Source: Lelliottia amnigena
GTDB lineage: Bacteria > Pseudomonadota > Gammaproteobacteria > Enterobacterales > Enterobacteriaceae
NCBI GenBank assembly: GCA_900635465.1
Contig: LR134135.1
Span: forward strand, 3,658,001-3,722,000
DNA: 64,000 nt
Direction of reading: 5' to 3'
Shown here in pieces: positions 42,790 through 50,701 of the stretch. Every line of letters begins with the position of its first letter. The stretch's first letter is position 1. The notes beneath the pieces were generated by a model. It saw nothing but the letters and a program-made list of their open reading frames with translations, was not told where the DNA came from and searched no databases. The translations under genes were made by a program, and so were the position numbers.

Positions 42790-43446
42790 GGCAAAACTCC
42801 TAATCAATGGTTGTAAGGATGGCACTGGATTCGGTACGGAGACGTAATGGGTGTATTCGAGCAGGCAGATGGCAATACCTGTGCGAAATGTATGAGGATA
42901 CGAAGCCAGTAATGAACCAGTGGTTCATACCCAATCAGAGTGTTAAAAATAAAAAATCTCGCAATCCAGTGAGGATGCGGGAGAATGCATAGGGATAATA
43001 TCTATCTGTAATTATTTAGAAAAATGGATTTGTTCCGAGACCTATTATGAAATTTTTTCGTTCAAATACTTCTCGGATATGATCGTCTGCAGGGTGCCAG
43101 AAGCGGAAGTTAACGTATTTGCTTAGGCGGCCAAATAAAAAAAGTACCTCACCCGGTTGACCCAATCAGCCAAAAATTTATTAATTCAACAAAGCCCTGA
43201 ACAACCCGCAACGTGAGGTGAAACACGCTCTTAAGCGGCAGTATGGTGGTAATGGCCATATCGGAATAGTGTTGCGGGCGATCTTGTGAGGACTGCATGG
43301 TGGTGTCATACCGGACCTAAATAGCGGATCGTCAAGCAAGTATGTGAGTGAATCGCGATGGGGCTGTAACTATAGCGAAATCGGAAAGAAATATTTAGAA
43401 TGATGGGTAAGACCTCCGCTGAGGATTGACAGGAAAAAATATAAGA
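42790..43446. other. Junction region between the RadC module and the conjugation locus; no gene recognised
   Basis: About 650 bases with many stops in all frames. A 16-residue open run ending NGHIGIVLRAIL-stop (to about 43289) may be a decayed gene end, but I cannot name it. AT content rises from about 42930 onward. This is where the CP4-type module ends and the defence cargo begins. It should hold the promoter of the ATPase gene. Confidence 0.4.
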
Positions 43447-44574
43447 ATGTTCAGTGCAATCGATAAGCTACTCAAAACTATCCCAGGTCTGACAGGACGT
43501 GAAATTGCCAAGCATCTTGATATTGACAAAAAAAAGGTCAACTCCTTTCTGAGTCGAAATAAACATCTATTTCAACAAACCGACGACTTCAAGTGGTATC
43601 AGTCAAAAAACAGAGAATTTGAACTTTCTTTTGCTCCTGTATCTTGGATGACCCAAGATCACTTTGAAGACGCACTCAGCGAACGTGGCAATCCTTTTGA
43701 TGGTACCTATAAATCGGCGATCATTACTTTTCCCAAAGATTGCTCACTGATGATGGTGGCTATTGCCAGGATGCTATCTTTACTTAACCAGCTTTCGTCC
43801 AAAAACATCGCGGTCACCATAGATTTATCGAAAAGTAAAAAAACAAGCTCTTTTCTTAACCGTTCTGGTTTTTTTGATCTGCTACATCAGGACATAACAG
43901 TCCTTCCATCCAGGCCAGAGCCCGGTAGTTCTGCAGCGGTGAAATACCAAGATAACAGCCATAGCCTTGTTGAATTTGGTGCTATTGAGCTTAATTCAAC
44001 AGACGCTGAAATCGGCCAACTGATACAAAGATTGGGAAAACGATTCGTTACTGCAGCTTCGAAAGATTACTTTCAGATCATAATGACGGTCTTTAGCGAA
44101 TTCATTCACAATGTGAAAGAACATAGCGATAGTCGTATTCCCGGGTTTGCAGCTTTGCAGAGTTACAATGGCCAAAGAAAGCACATCCAAACCGTCATTT
44201 CAGATAGTGGGGTTGGACTTGTGGCAACGCTGCGCGCAACGCTCAAAGAAAATTATCCTGATTTAGATGCTCAGTTCCCTGTCGGATCACCACATTCGGA
44301 TGTAGAACTCGTTAAGCACGTTTTCTCTAACGGTAGAATCAGTCGCCATGGTCCTAAGGGTGGTAGAGGTTTAGGTTTTGAGAGTTCCCGAAAACAAGCA
44401 TCCAAAAACGAAGCGCTACTCATCATCAGACAAACAACTTTCAGCATTGAGCAAAGGTACAAAGATGGGAATCTCCTATCATCAGAGGTCAGGAATGATC
44501 TGAGTTTGATAAGCGGTACTCATATTTGTTTCGATTTCTTTATTGACACTTCAGAAGATATCGGATTAATTTAA
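43447..44574 (+). CDS. GHKL-type (histidine-kinase-like) ATPase with N-terminal HTH
   Basis: 375 residues from ATG 43447; the frame also opens at a TTG seven codons earlier. An N-terminal winged-helix-like segment (about 11-45, GLTGREIAKHLDIDKKKVNSFLSR) is followed by a middle domain that may be STAS-like (about 88-155). A C-terminal GHKL ATP-binding domain has the N box EFIHNVKEHS (E218, N222), the G1 box SDSGVGL (253-257), the G2 box GGRGLG (305-310) and a closing GTHI. There is no phospho-accepting His box or receiver. This resembles anti-sigma or partner-switch kinases rather than classic sensor kinases. Four bases separate it from the STAS-like gene. Its job is inference: a sensor, kinase or switch for the conjugation operon downstream, or an independent two-gene defence unit. 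Confidence 0.82.
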   Translation: MFSAIDKLLKTIPGLTGREIAKHLDIDKKKVNSFLSRNKHLFQQTDDFKWYQSKNREFELSFAPVSWMTQDHFEDALSERGNPFDGTYKSAIITFPKDCSLMMVAIARMLSLLNQLSSKNIAVTIDLSKSKKTSSFLNRSGFFDLLHQDITVLPSRPEPGSSAAVKYQDNSHSLVEFGAIELNSTDAEIGQLIQRLGKRFVTAASKDYFQIIMTVFSEFIHNVKEHSDSRIPGFAALQSYNGQRKHIQTVISDSGVGLVATLRATLKENYPDLDAQFPVGSPHSDVELVKHVFSNGRISRHGPKGGRGLGFESSRKQASKNEALLIIRQTTFSIEQRYKDGNLLSSEVRNDLSLISGTHICFDFFIDTSEDIGLI

Positions 44575-44578
44575 TCAG

Positions 44579-45127
44579 ATGAAACAGAAATCTCTCATCA
44601 TCAAGCTCATAGATCTTGTCGGGGATTCTTTTGCATTCGGTAACGAAATGGGAAGAAAGGTCTTCGGTAAGCTACAACAGATAGTGGACGATAATCCTCA
44701 GGAGAATGTCTTCGGCATATCACTTGAAGGAATTGAAGCCACAGATGCCTCCTTCCCAAGAGAAAGTGTCATTTCACTGGCAAAGTTACTAAGAGAAGAC
44801 AAAGGGTTTTATCTCACTCGGGTCATGTCTAAAGACCTGCTTGATAACTGGTCATATGCCGCTACAGCAAAGGACCAACCAATTTTTGTTTATGACAACA
44901 GTTATAAAATTATTGGCCCAGCCCTGACTGAGGGGACAATGCAGCTCATTGATTTCATCATGAAAAATGAATTCACGACTACAAGCATGGTGGCATCAGA
45001 ATTTGATATATCTACTCAAAATGCCAGCGGCAAGCTCAAAAAACTTTACCGTCAAGGGCTTATCCTTGGCAAGAAGGAAGTTGCAGAGTCCGGTGGACAT
45101 GAGTTTGTCTACGTTCCAATAAAATAA
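44579..45127 (+). CDS. STAS-like DUF4325 protein with C-terminal winged helix
   Basis: 182 residues. The N-terminal part (about 15-100) matches the STAS-like DUF4325 pattern, with GDSFAFGNEMGRKVFGKL, FGISLEGIEATDASFPRES and the following helix VISLAKLLRED. The C-terminal part (about 125-180) reads as a winged HTH, with TTSMVASEFDISTQNASGKLKKLYRQGLI. DUF4325 proteins usually sit next to a GHKL ATPase, as here (4-base gap). In partner-switch systems a STAS protein is the phosphorylated partner of a GHKL kinase. Here, DUF4325 joined to a DNA-binding-type domain suggests a regulator. Function is not proven. Confidence 0.8.
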   Translation: MKQKSLIIKLIDLVGDSFAFGNEMGRKVFGKLQQIVDDNPQENVFGISLEGIEATDASFPRESVISLAKLLREDKGFYLTRVMSKDLLDNWSYAATAKDQPIFVYDNSYKIIGPALTEGTMQLIDFIMKNEFTTTSMVASEFDISTQNASGKLKKLYRQGLILGKKEVAESGGHEFVYVPIK

Positions 45128-45263
45128 ATCTGATAAATCTGCTTGCGTTAATCAGAACCTAGAGTTATCTTCCTACTTGTTGGCTTGCCAACTTGCGCTA
45201 TCTGGTAAATCTAGTTAACTTCACCAGAAATGATATCAATGGATAACCTACGAGACTGAAATC

Positions 45264-46355
45264 ATGATTACCTCCAATACCCAAAGCAGTAAGGAATGTA
45301 AAACAATTGAAATTGCTGATAAAAACCTGCATTTCAAACAGTTCATCGTTGATGACAACACACTCACAGGCAACCAAATCTCAGCAGTAGCGGGTTTCAA
45401 ACCGGATCAACTTCCCGTGATCCTGCAGATCCTGGCAAATGGTGCGCTTGAAAGCATAAGTCCTGGCGAACTTGCCCGCTCTGGTGCTGAGAATAATAAA
45501 TTTATCGTTGTTGAATCGGACCGGGTCTACTTTTTCACCGTTGATGGCGAACGCCTGGAGTGGCCATGTAATCAGATCACAGGGCATACTATTCGTAAGC
45601 TTGGCGATGTGGCTGAAGGAAAAAGGCTTCTGCTTGAAAAAGAAGATGCTGCTGATGCAGAGATTCAGGACCACCAGTTTGTATCCCTTGAACAAGAAGG
45701 CATTGAGCGTTTTATTAGCCGAGATCCGATCTGGAAGCTCAATGTCCAAGGCAAGGAGTATGTTTTTAACACCCCAGTGATCAGTGTCAGGGATGCAGTT
45801 GTAAAAGCAGGTCTGAATCCTGATCAAGCCTGGTTTATTTTTTTCAAGGTTCAAGGACAGCCAAAGGTAGAGAAAACCATTGATGATCATCTTGACCTAA
45901 CCACCCCTGGCATTGAAAAACTGCGTTTGACTCCACGCAATGTTGAAAACGGAGAAGCTACAACCACTCTCCGTTACGATTTTGGCCTTCTGGAGACTGA
46001 TGAAAAATACCTTAATGATATGGAGTACCGCTGGGAAACATGTTTTAGCAATCAATCACGCTGGCTCGTTATTAATGATTACCTTTTGCCTGAAGGGTAC
46101 AACCAAAAGAGTATCCAGCTAGCCTTGCTCATCCCTGAAGGCTACCCAATTAGCATGCTGGATATGTTCTACGTTTTTCCACCGCTTAAGCTGACAAATG
46201 GTTTAGAGATTCCAGCAACACATATCACGGCGGTAGTTGATCAGAATACATTCCAGGGATGGTCCCGCCATCGCCCTTGGGATCCAGCAACTGATACAGT
46301 AATTTCTCAACTGGCAATGGCTAATGGTTGTTTGCTTCAGGAGGTAGACCAGTGA
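45264..46355 (+). CDS. Multi-ubiquitin-like / prokaryotic E2 fusion protein
   Basis: 363 residues. Three beta-grasp ubiquitin-like units are readable at about 12-85, 88-152 and 156-223. Each has the pattern strand-strand, (T/V)(x)(G/V), helix, long loop and a final strand with G(I/V)E: GIERF ends unit 2 and PGIEKLRL ends unit 3. The C-terminal domain (about 237-357) fits the E2-like Prok-E2_E family, with YLLPEGY, LLIPEGYPISMLDMF and GWSRHRPWDPATD. Cys residues are at 12, 102, 260 and 356; which, if any, is catalytic is unclear. No Gly-Gly tail is present. It is first gene of the conjugation operon, 136 bases after the STAS-like gene, so it may have its own promoter. Its stop overlaps the next start. 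Confidence 0.85.
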   Translation: MITSNTQSSKECKTIEIADKNLHFKQFIVDDNTLTGNQISAVAGFKPDQLPVILQILANGALESISPGELARSGAENNKFIVVESDRVYFFTVDGERLEWPCNQITGHTIRKLGDVAEGKRLLLEKEDAADAEIQDHQFVSLEQEGIERFISRDPIWKLNVQGKEYVFNTPVISVRDAVVKAGLNPDQAWFIFFKVQGQPKVEKTIDDHLDLTTPGIEKLRLTPRNVENGEATTTLRYDFGLLETDEKYLNDMEYRWETCFSNQSRWLVINDYLLPEGYNQKSIQLALLIPEGYPISMLDMFYVFPPLKLTNGLEIPATHITAVVDQNTFQGWSRHRPWDPATDTVISQLAMANGCLLQEVDQ

Positions 46356-47734
46356 ACAAATATACTAATCTAGTCTTACCAGAGCATCTTCATCAACAAC
46401 TTAAGAATCATCTCTTTCCGGGTGATGGTATGGAGGCTGCGGCAATTTTGCTCTGTAATCGTTATGAAGGAAATCGCCTGAAGCTGCTCGCTAAAGACGT
46501 CATTACGGTGCCCTATGATGAATGTAAATCACGCCAAAATGATTTTATATCCTGGCCAGGGCTGTACCTTGAAAGCGCGATTGATGCTGCAGAAGCAGCT
46601 TCAATGTCCATTCTACTTGTCCACTCACATCCGGGTGGACTCCTGGATTTTTCGCTGCAAGATGATGAAAGTGATGCTATGACAATTCCCTCTCTTTATC
46701 AGGGCGTCACAGCGATCCATGGCTCAGCTATCATGGTACCTGATGGTCGGCTACGGGCTCGCATCTATCCTGAAGGGATACACGCGCGAAACGTAGATCT
46801 TGTTAGTGTACCAGGCGATAACATTTGTCTCTGGCGAGCTGATGAAAAAGTTACGCAAAATAAAGTTATAGCGTTTACTTCAGGTATGACCGCCTGCTTT
46901 AACCATCTCACCGCAGCGATTATTGGGGTCTCCGGTACCGGTTCAATTGTCGCTGAACAGATAACACGGTTGGGATTTGGCAAAATTTTACTCGTCGATG
47001 ATGACCATATCGAAGAAAAGAACCTGAACAGGATCCTGAATTCAACTTTGGCAGATGCTTCGCTCAATAAATCAAAGGTTGATATGTTTGCCTGCGCAGT
47101 AGCCAAGATTCGTGGAGAAGATGTTGCTGTCCCAATCCATAAGTCTGTATTTTCCAGAGAGGCTGTATTGATGGTTGCTGACGCAGACGTTATTTTTTGC
47201 TGTGTGGACAGTTACCAAGGGCGAATGGTTGCAGATCTCATTTCCTCGGCATTCCTTATCCCACTTCTAGATGTCGGGGTCAAAATACCAACTCATATTG
47301 AACCGGAAGATGGCAGAAAGATCACTGATGTTAGCGGGAGAATTGACTATGTGAAGCCTGGAGGGACAACACTTTTCGATCGTGAAGTATACACATCAGC
47401 CCTGCTTCATCAGGAGATGCTCTCGAAAACACAACCAGCGCTTTATCAAGAGCAACAGGCTCAAGGTTACATAACAGGGATTCAGGAAGAAGCACCGTCA
47501 GTTATTACTCTCAACATGCGGGCTGCGTCAGCATGCGTTTCAGAGTTTATTGCCAGATGCTTCCCGTTTCGTGAAGACCCTAACGCTTACTTTGCCCGGA
47601 CTCGTTTCAGCCTTGCGGGAGCAGATGAGGACTATTATAAGGAGGATTCATTTGTTAAAAGAAGTAATGCCCATCTTGCAGAAGCATGCCGAGAACCTCT
47701 GCTTGGCTTTCCTGAACTGAGGGCCACAAAATGA
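46352..47734 (+). CDS. JAB protease / E1-like (ThiF-fold) fusion protein
   Basis: 460 residues from a GTG at 46352, with AGGAGG seven bases before it and a four-base overlap (GTGA) with the preceding gene. The N-terminal JAB/JAMM metalloprotease domain (about 1-155) has the catalytic Glu28 (GMEAA) and HSHPGGLLDFSLQDD (H91, H93, S101, D104). The ThiF/E1 adenylation domain (about 170-400) has IIGVSGTGSIVAEQ, VDDDHIEEKNLNR (Asp216, Arg227) and VIFCCVDSYQGR (Cys283-Cys284). It should adenylate a ubiquitin-like partner and also cleave conjugates or precursors. The PGG motif at 336-338 is not followed by the cysteines often seen there (it reads PGGTTLFD). Confidence 0.88.
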   Translation: MNKYTNLVLPEHLHQQLKNHLFPGDGMEAAAILLCNRYEGNRLKLLAKDVITVPYDECKSRQNDFISWPGLYLESAIDAAEAASMSILLVHSHPGGLLDFSLQDDESDAMTIPSLYQGVTAIHGSAIMVPDGRLRARIYPEGIHARNVDLVSVPGDNICLWRADEKVTQNKVIAFTSGMTACFNHLTAAIIGVSGTGSIVAEQITRLGFGKILLVDDDHIEEKNLNRILNSTLADASLNKSKVDMFACAVAKIRGEDVAVPIHKSVFSREAVLMVADADVIFCCVDSYQGRMVADLISSAFLIPLLDVGVKIPTHIEPEDGRKITDVSGRIDYVKPGGTTLFDREVYTSALLHQEMLSKTQPALYQEQQAQGYITGIQEEAPSVITLNMRAASACVSEFIARCFPFREDPNAYFARTRFSLAGADEDYYKEDSFVKRSNAHLAEACREPLLGFPELRATK

Positions 47735-48072
47735 GCTTTATGAAAACTCTCTTATCTGCACTAATACGTGGCGCAGAACCATGGCTTCCTGCAAGACAGC
47801 TACTCATTATAGAGGGCGATATGTTACCGGCAAAAATACCGCGGCGGACAGTCATTTTAACGAAAGATGGAGATGAGGATTGGAGTGTCGGTTTCAGATG
47901 CCCCTGTGGGTGTGGTTCTGTTATTGAACTATTACTTATTAAAGATGCCACACCACACTGGAGTTACATTGTTGATAAAAATAACAGGCCTTCCCTGTAT
48001 CCTTCGGTCTGGCTGAATACAGGATGTGAATCACATTTTTGGCTGAAAAATGGTCGCATATACTGGGCTTAA
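47731..48072 (+). CDS. DUF6527 zinc-binding protein of ubiquitin-like operons
   Basis: 113 residues. A CPCGCG knuckle (Cys57, 59, 61) and a C-terminal TGCESHFWLKNGRIYW (Cys99, His102) make a probable zinc site, the hallmark of the DUF6527 family that accompanies bacterial E1/E2/JAB operons. PSVWLN is also family-typical. The ATG overlaps the JAB-E1 stop (ATGA), so it belongs to the same translational unit. Its role is unknown; a RING-like or structural adaptor is a guess only. Confidence 0.82.
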   Translation: MSFMKTLLSALIRGAEPWLPARQLLIIEGDMLPAKIPRRTVILTKDGDEDWSVGFRCPCGCGSVIELLLIKDATPHWSYIVDKNNRPSLYPSVWLNTGCESHFWLKNGRIYWA

Positions 48073-48232
48073 TTTTGATAAATATTACATTGCCAACTAA
48101 TTGGCGTTATTAACCTAAAAACTTACATTTTTTAAATTTCATAAAACCCAATGAAGTGATATATTATTTTGTAGCTACCAGTGTTTCTAATTTTTATTTA
48201 CCTATCGCACACTATGACTGATTACTTTTTAA

Positions 48233-48343
48233 TTAAGTAATCAGTTCTGTTTGTTCTTCTTTTGTCATGTTTGCAATTAGCCGAACCAGCTCAGCGAGCT
48301 TTTCTCTTTGTAAAATAAATAGTAAGCGTGACCTGCACTCCAT
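48233..48343 (-). other. Short open frame resembling the tail of a phage/Xre-type regulator
   Basis: 36 codons from ATG to TAA. The residues LAELVRLIANMTKEEQTELIT look like the C-terminal helix pair found at the end of small phage-type regulators. No ribosome-binding site or upstream DNA-binding domain is seen, so this is more likely a leftover fragment than a gene. It lies in the 650-base AT-rich gap between the conjugation operon and the McrBC operon. Confidence 0.25.
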
Positions 48344-48511
48344 TGACTAATACACCACGATTTACGTAATGCATTCATCAGATGTGAAAACAACTGCGAA
48401 CTTCCGTTCATCGCTCATATCAGACCTGATGACCACCCAGCCTATCTGCTGCGTGCCAAAAACGGTCATGCACGACCTTTTTCGGGATTGGTGGTAGACA
48501 GCGTACCATTC

Positions 48512-48667
48512 ATGTTTTGCTTCTCTCCGACCGCTCTAAGCCCACCGCACATGACCGGGGATGGGTTTTATGAAGCGGTGATTGCAGATCCGGACGGGAA
48601 TCGGGTTGAGCTGGTGGACTATGACCTCTTGAAAACTGCATGTCGATCGCTGTATCAGGTAGTTTAA
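48512..48667 (+). pseudogene. Fragment of a glyoxalase/VOC-fold protein
   Basis: The frame through 48551-48625 reads HMTGDGFYEAVIADPDGNRVEL, the closing strand of VOC-superfamily (glyoxalase-like) enzymes with the usual DPDGN.(V/I)EL signature. The frame stays open further upstream to about 48350 but without a start or recognisable domain. The rest of the gene is gone. It is a passenger scar marking an old recombination point upstream of mcrB. Confidence 0.65.
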
Positions 48668-48745
48668 GTTTCCCGAGACTGATAATAATATATTAAAATT
48701 CACACAGATAAGTTATCAATGCCCAACAAGCATAAGGGAGTATCC

Positions 48746-50701
48746 GTGGACACAACAGAACATGACGTCAAATTTGCATGGGCTCGTTTTTATGAGGCTT
48801 TTGCCAGCGCGTTACTGACCTGGCGGAACCGGAGAGACGAATTAGCCAAAGGCATTCACCTGATTGCCGCAGATGTCGACGGAATGTCCCATCTGCAGGA
48901 CAAACCCACCAAGGGTGAGGCCTTTCCTTTAAAAGACATTTGTCCGTTTACTACCATGGGCTTGTTCAATCGCAACCTAACCGACACCAATCGCAAAATT
49001 ATTGCCGCCAGGCTGGCGAATTTGTTGGGCGTGAACGAACCGGTTCCTGACTCATTTGCCGGCATCCCGCTGCTGAATAACCAAAAATCCTGGTTCTTTG
49101 GTTATGAAAAATCGCGCGATCCTGATGACATTGAACGCTTGTGGGAGATGTTCTCACAGGCAATGACGTTTGCGGATAACGAGAATACCAACTCCGCAGA
49201 CTTCACTTCCGCATATGACATCGCTTCTGCAGTGAGGAATGTCGGCTGGAATCTGACCATGGGGCTGTACTGGGCCCGTCCCTGGTTCTACCCCACTTTA
49301 GATAGCCAGTCGCAGTATTACATCCAGAAAGTGTTAAACATTGAGATCCTTAAAAACGGAGTAAAAGGTCGCTGCAGTGGGCAAAGCTACCTGAGCATTA
49401 TGCAGGCGCTTAACAAGGCCTTTACCCAACCCAACTATCCGGTTCATTCCTTCCCGGAACTCTCCCTGTCAGCGTGGCATACCGATCTTAGCCAGTCTAA
49501 AGAAGAAGTGGAAAATCGAACGTGGAAAGCCTCTCTACTGAATAAAATTAAGGCGTTATGCCTGAAAAAAGAGAGCCCTTATTTCACTGCTTCGGAGTTG
49601 AAAGAAAACTACTTGGACGTATTCAAGGCAGAACGTCCTGAGAGCAAAACGGTTACAAGCTCAATCTCCTTTTATCTGCAGAAATTACGCGATGATGATG
49701 AGTTAAAATTCCTTGAGCGCGGAAATTATGAATACCTGAATTTTGAAAAAAACGAATCCCAGACGATAACAGAGGAAACAGTTGAAGAGAGTGCGCCGCC
49801 ACCAAAACTCACTCACGCGCCTTACGCCATCAGTCATCTGATTCAGGAGGGCTGTTTCCTGGAAAAAGCGAAGATCCAACTCATACTTCAGCGCCTGATC
49901 GACAAGAAAAACCTGATCCTACAAGGGCCACCAGGAACAGGGAAAACCTGGCTGGCGCGCCGCCTGGCGTACTGCTTAATGGGAGAACAAGCGCCTGAGC
50001 GTATTAGCGCGGTGCAATTTCACCCGAACCTCTCTTACGAAGACTTTATTCGTGGCTGGCGTCCAGGAAAAGAGGGGCGATTAACGCTAATCGATGGACC
50101 TTTTGTGAATGCAATCAAAACTGCGATCAATAATCCTGCCGCGAAATATGTGGTGATTATTGAAGAGATTAACCGTGGCAATCCTGCGCAAATATTCGGT
50201 GAAACACTCACGTTGATGGAAGCCGATAAACGCACACCGACCGAGGCGCTGGCGCTCTCCTACAGTGAAAATGCTGATGAAAAAATCTACATACCTGAGA
50301 ATCTGTATATCATCGGCACGATGAATATTGCAGACCGCTCCCTGGCACTACTCGACCTGGCACTGCGTCGCCGTTTTGCATTTATCGATTTAAAGCCAGC
50401 GTTTAATGACGCGTGGAAAAACTGGGTAAATCATAAGTTCGCAATTGATTTAGACCTGTTAGCCATCATCGAATCTCGACTGACGGCGCTAAACGAGATG
50501 CTGGCAAAAGATGTCACCTTAGGGCCGCAGTTTTGTATCGGTCACAGCTACGTCACCCCAGCCACCGGCCAGCAAATCAACGAAGCTCAGACCTGGTATG
50601 AACAGGTCGTCGATACAGAGATCTGCCCTTTGCTAGCCGAATACTGGTTTGATGCCCCGAACAAAGTCGACGAAGCTAGAAAAGTGTTATTAGCAGAATG
50701 A
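48746..50701 (+). CDS. mcrB: McrB-type GTP-dependent restriction AAA+ subunit
   Basis: About 651 residues from GTG 48746, preceded by AAGGGAG; an ATG nine codons earlier at 48719 is the alternative. The C-terminal half (from about residue 365) is a McrB AAA+ GTPase. It has RLIDKKNLILQGPPGTGKTW (P-loop about 392-399), VQFHPNLSYEDFIRGWRP, Walker B YVVIIEEINRGNPAQIFGE and the McrB-specific GTMNIADRS. The N-terminal half (about 1-330) is unlike the short McrB DNA-binding domain and is unrecognised; it should set target specificity. It overlaps mcrC by four bases. Confidence 0.9.
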   Translation: MDTTEHDVKFAWARFYEAFASALLTWRNRRDELAKGIHLIAADVDGMSHLQDKPTKGEAFPLKDICPFTTMGLFNRNLTDTNRKIIAARLANLLGVNEPVPDSFAGIPLLNNQKSWFFGYEKSRDPDDIERLWEMFSQAMTFADNENTNSADFTSAYDIASAVRNVGWNLTMGLYWARPWFYPTLDSQSQYYIQKVLNIEILKNGVKGRCSGQSYLSIMQALNKAFTQPNYPVHSFPELSLSAWHTDLSQSKEEVENRTWKASLLNKIKALCLKKESPYFTASELKENYLDVFKAERPESKTVTSSISFYLQKLRDDDELKFLERGNYEYLNFEKNESQTITEETVEESAPPPKLTHAPYAISHLIQEGCFLEKAKIQLILQRLIDKKNLILQGPPGTGKTWLARRLAYCLMGEQAPERISAVQFHPNLSYEDFIRGWRPGKEGRLTLIDGPFVNAIKTAINNPAAKYVVIIEEINRGNPAQIFGETLTLMEADKRTPTEALALSYSENADEKIYIPENLYIIGTMNIADRSLALLDLALRRRFAFIDLKPAFNDAWKNWVNHKFAIDLDLLAIIESRLTALNEMLAKDVTLGPQFCIGHSYVTPATGQQINEAQTWYEQVVDTEICPLLAEYWFDAPNKVDEARKVLLAE

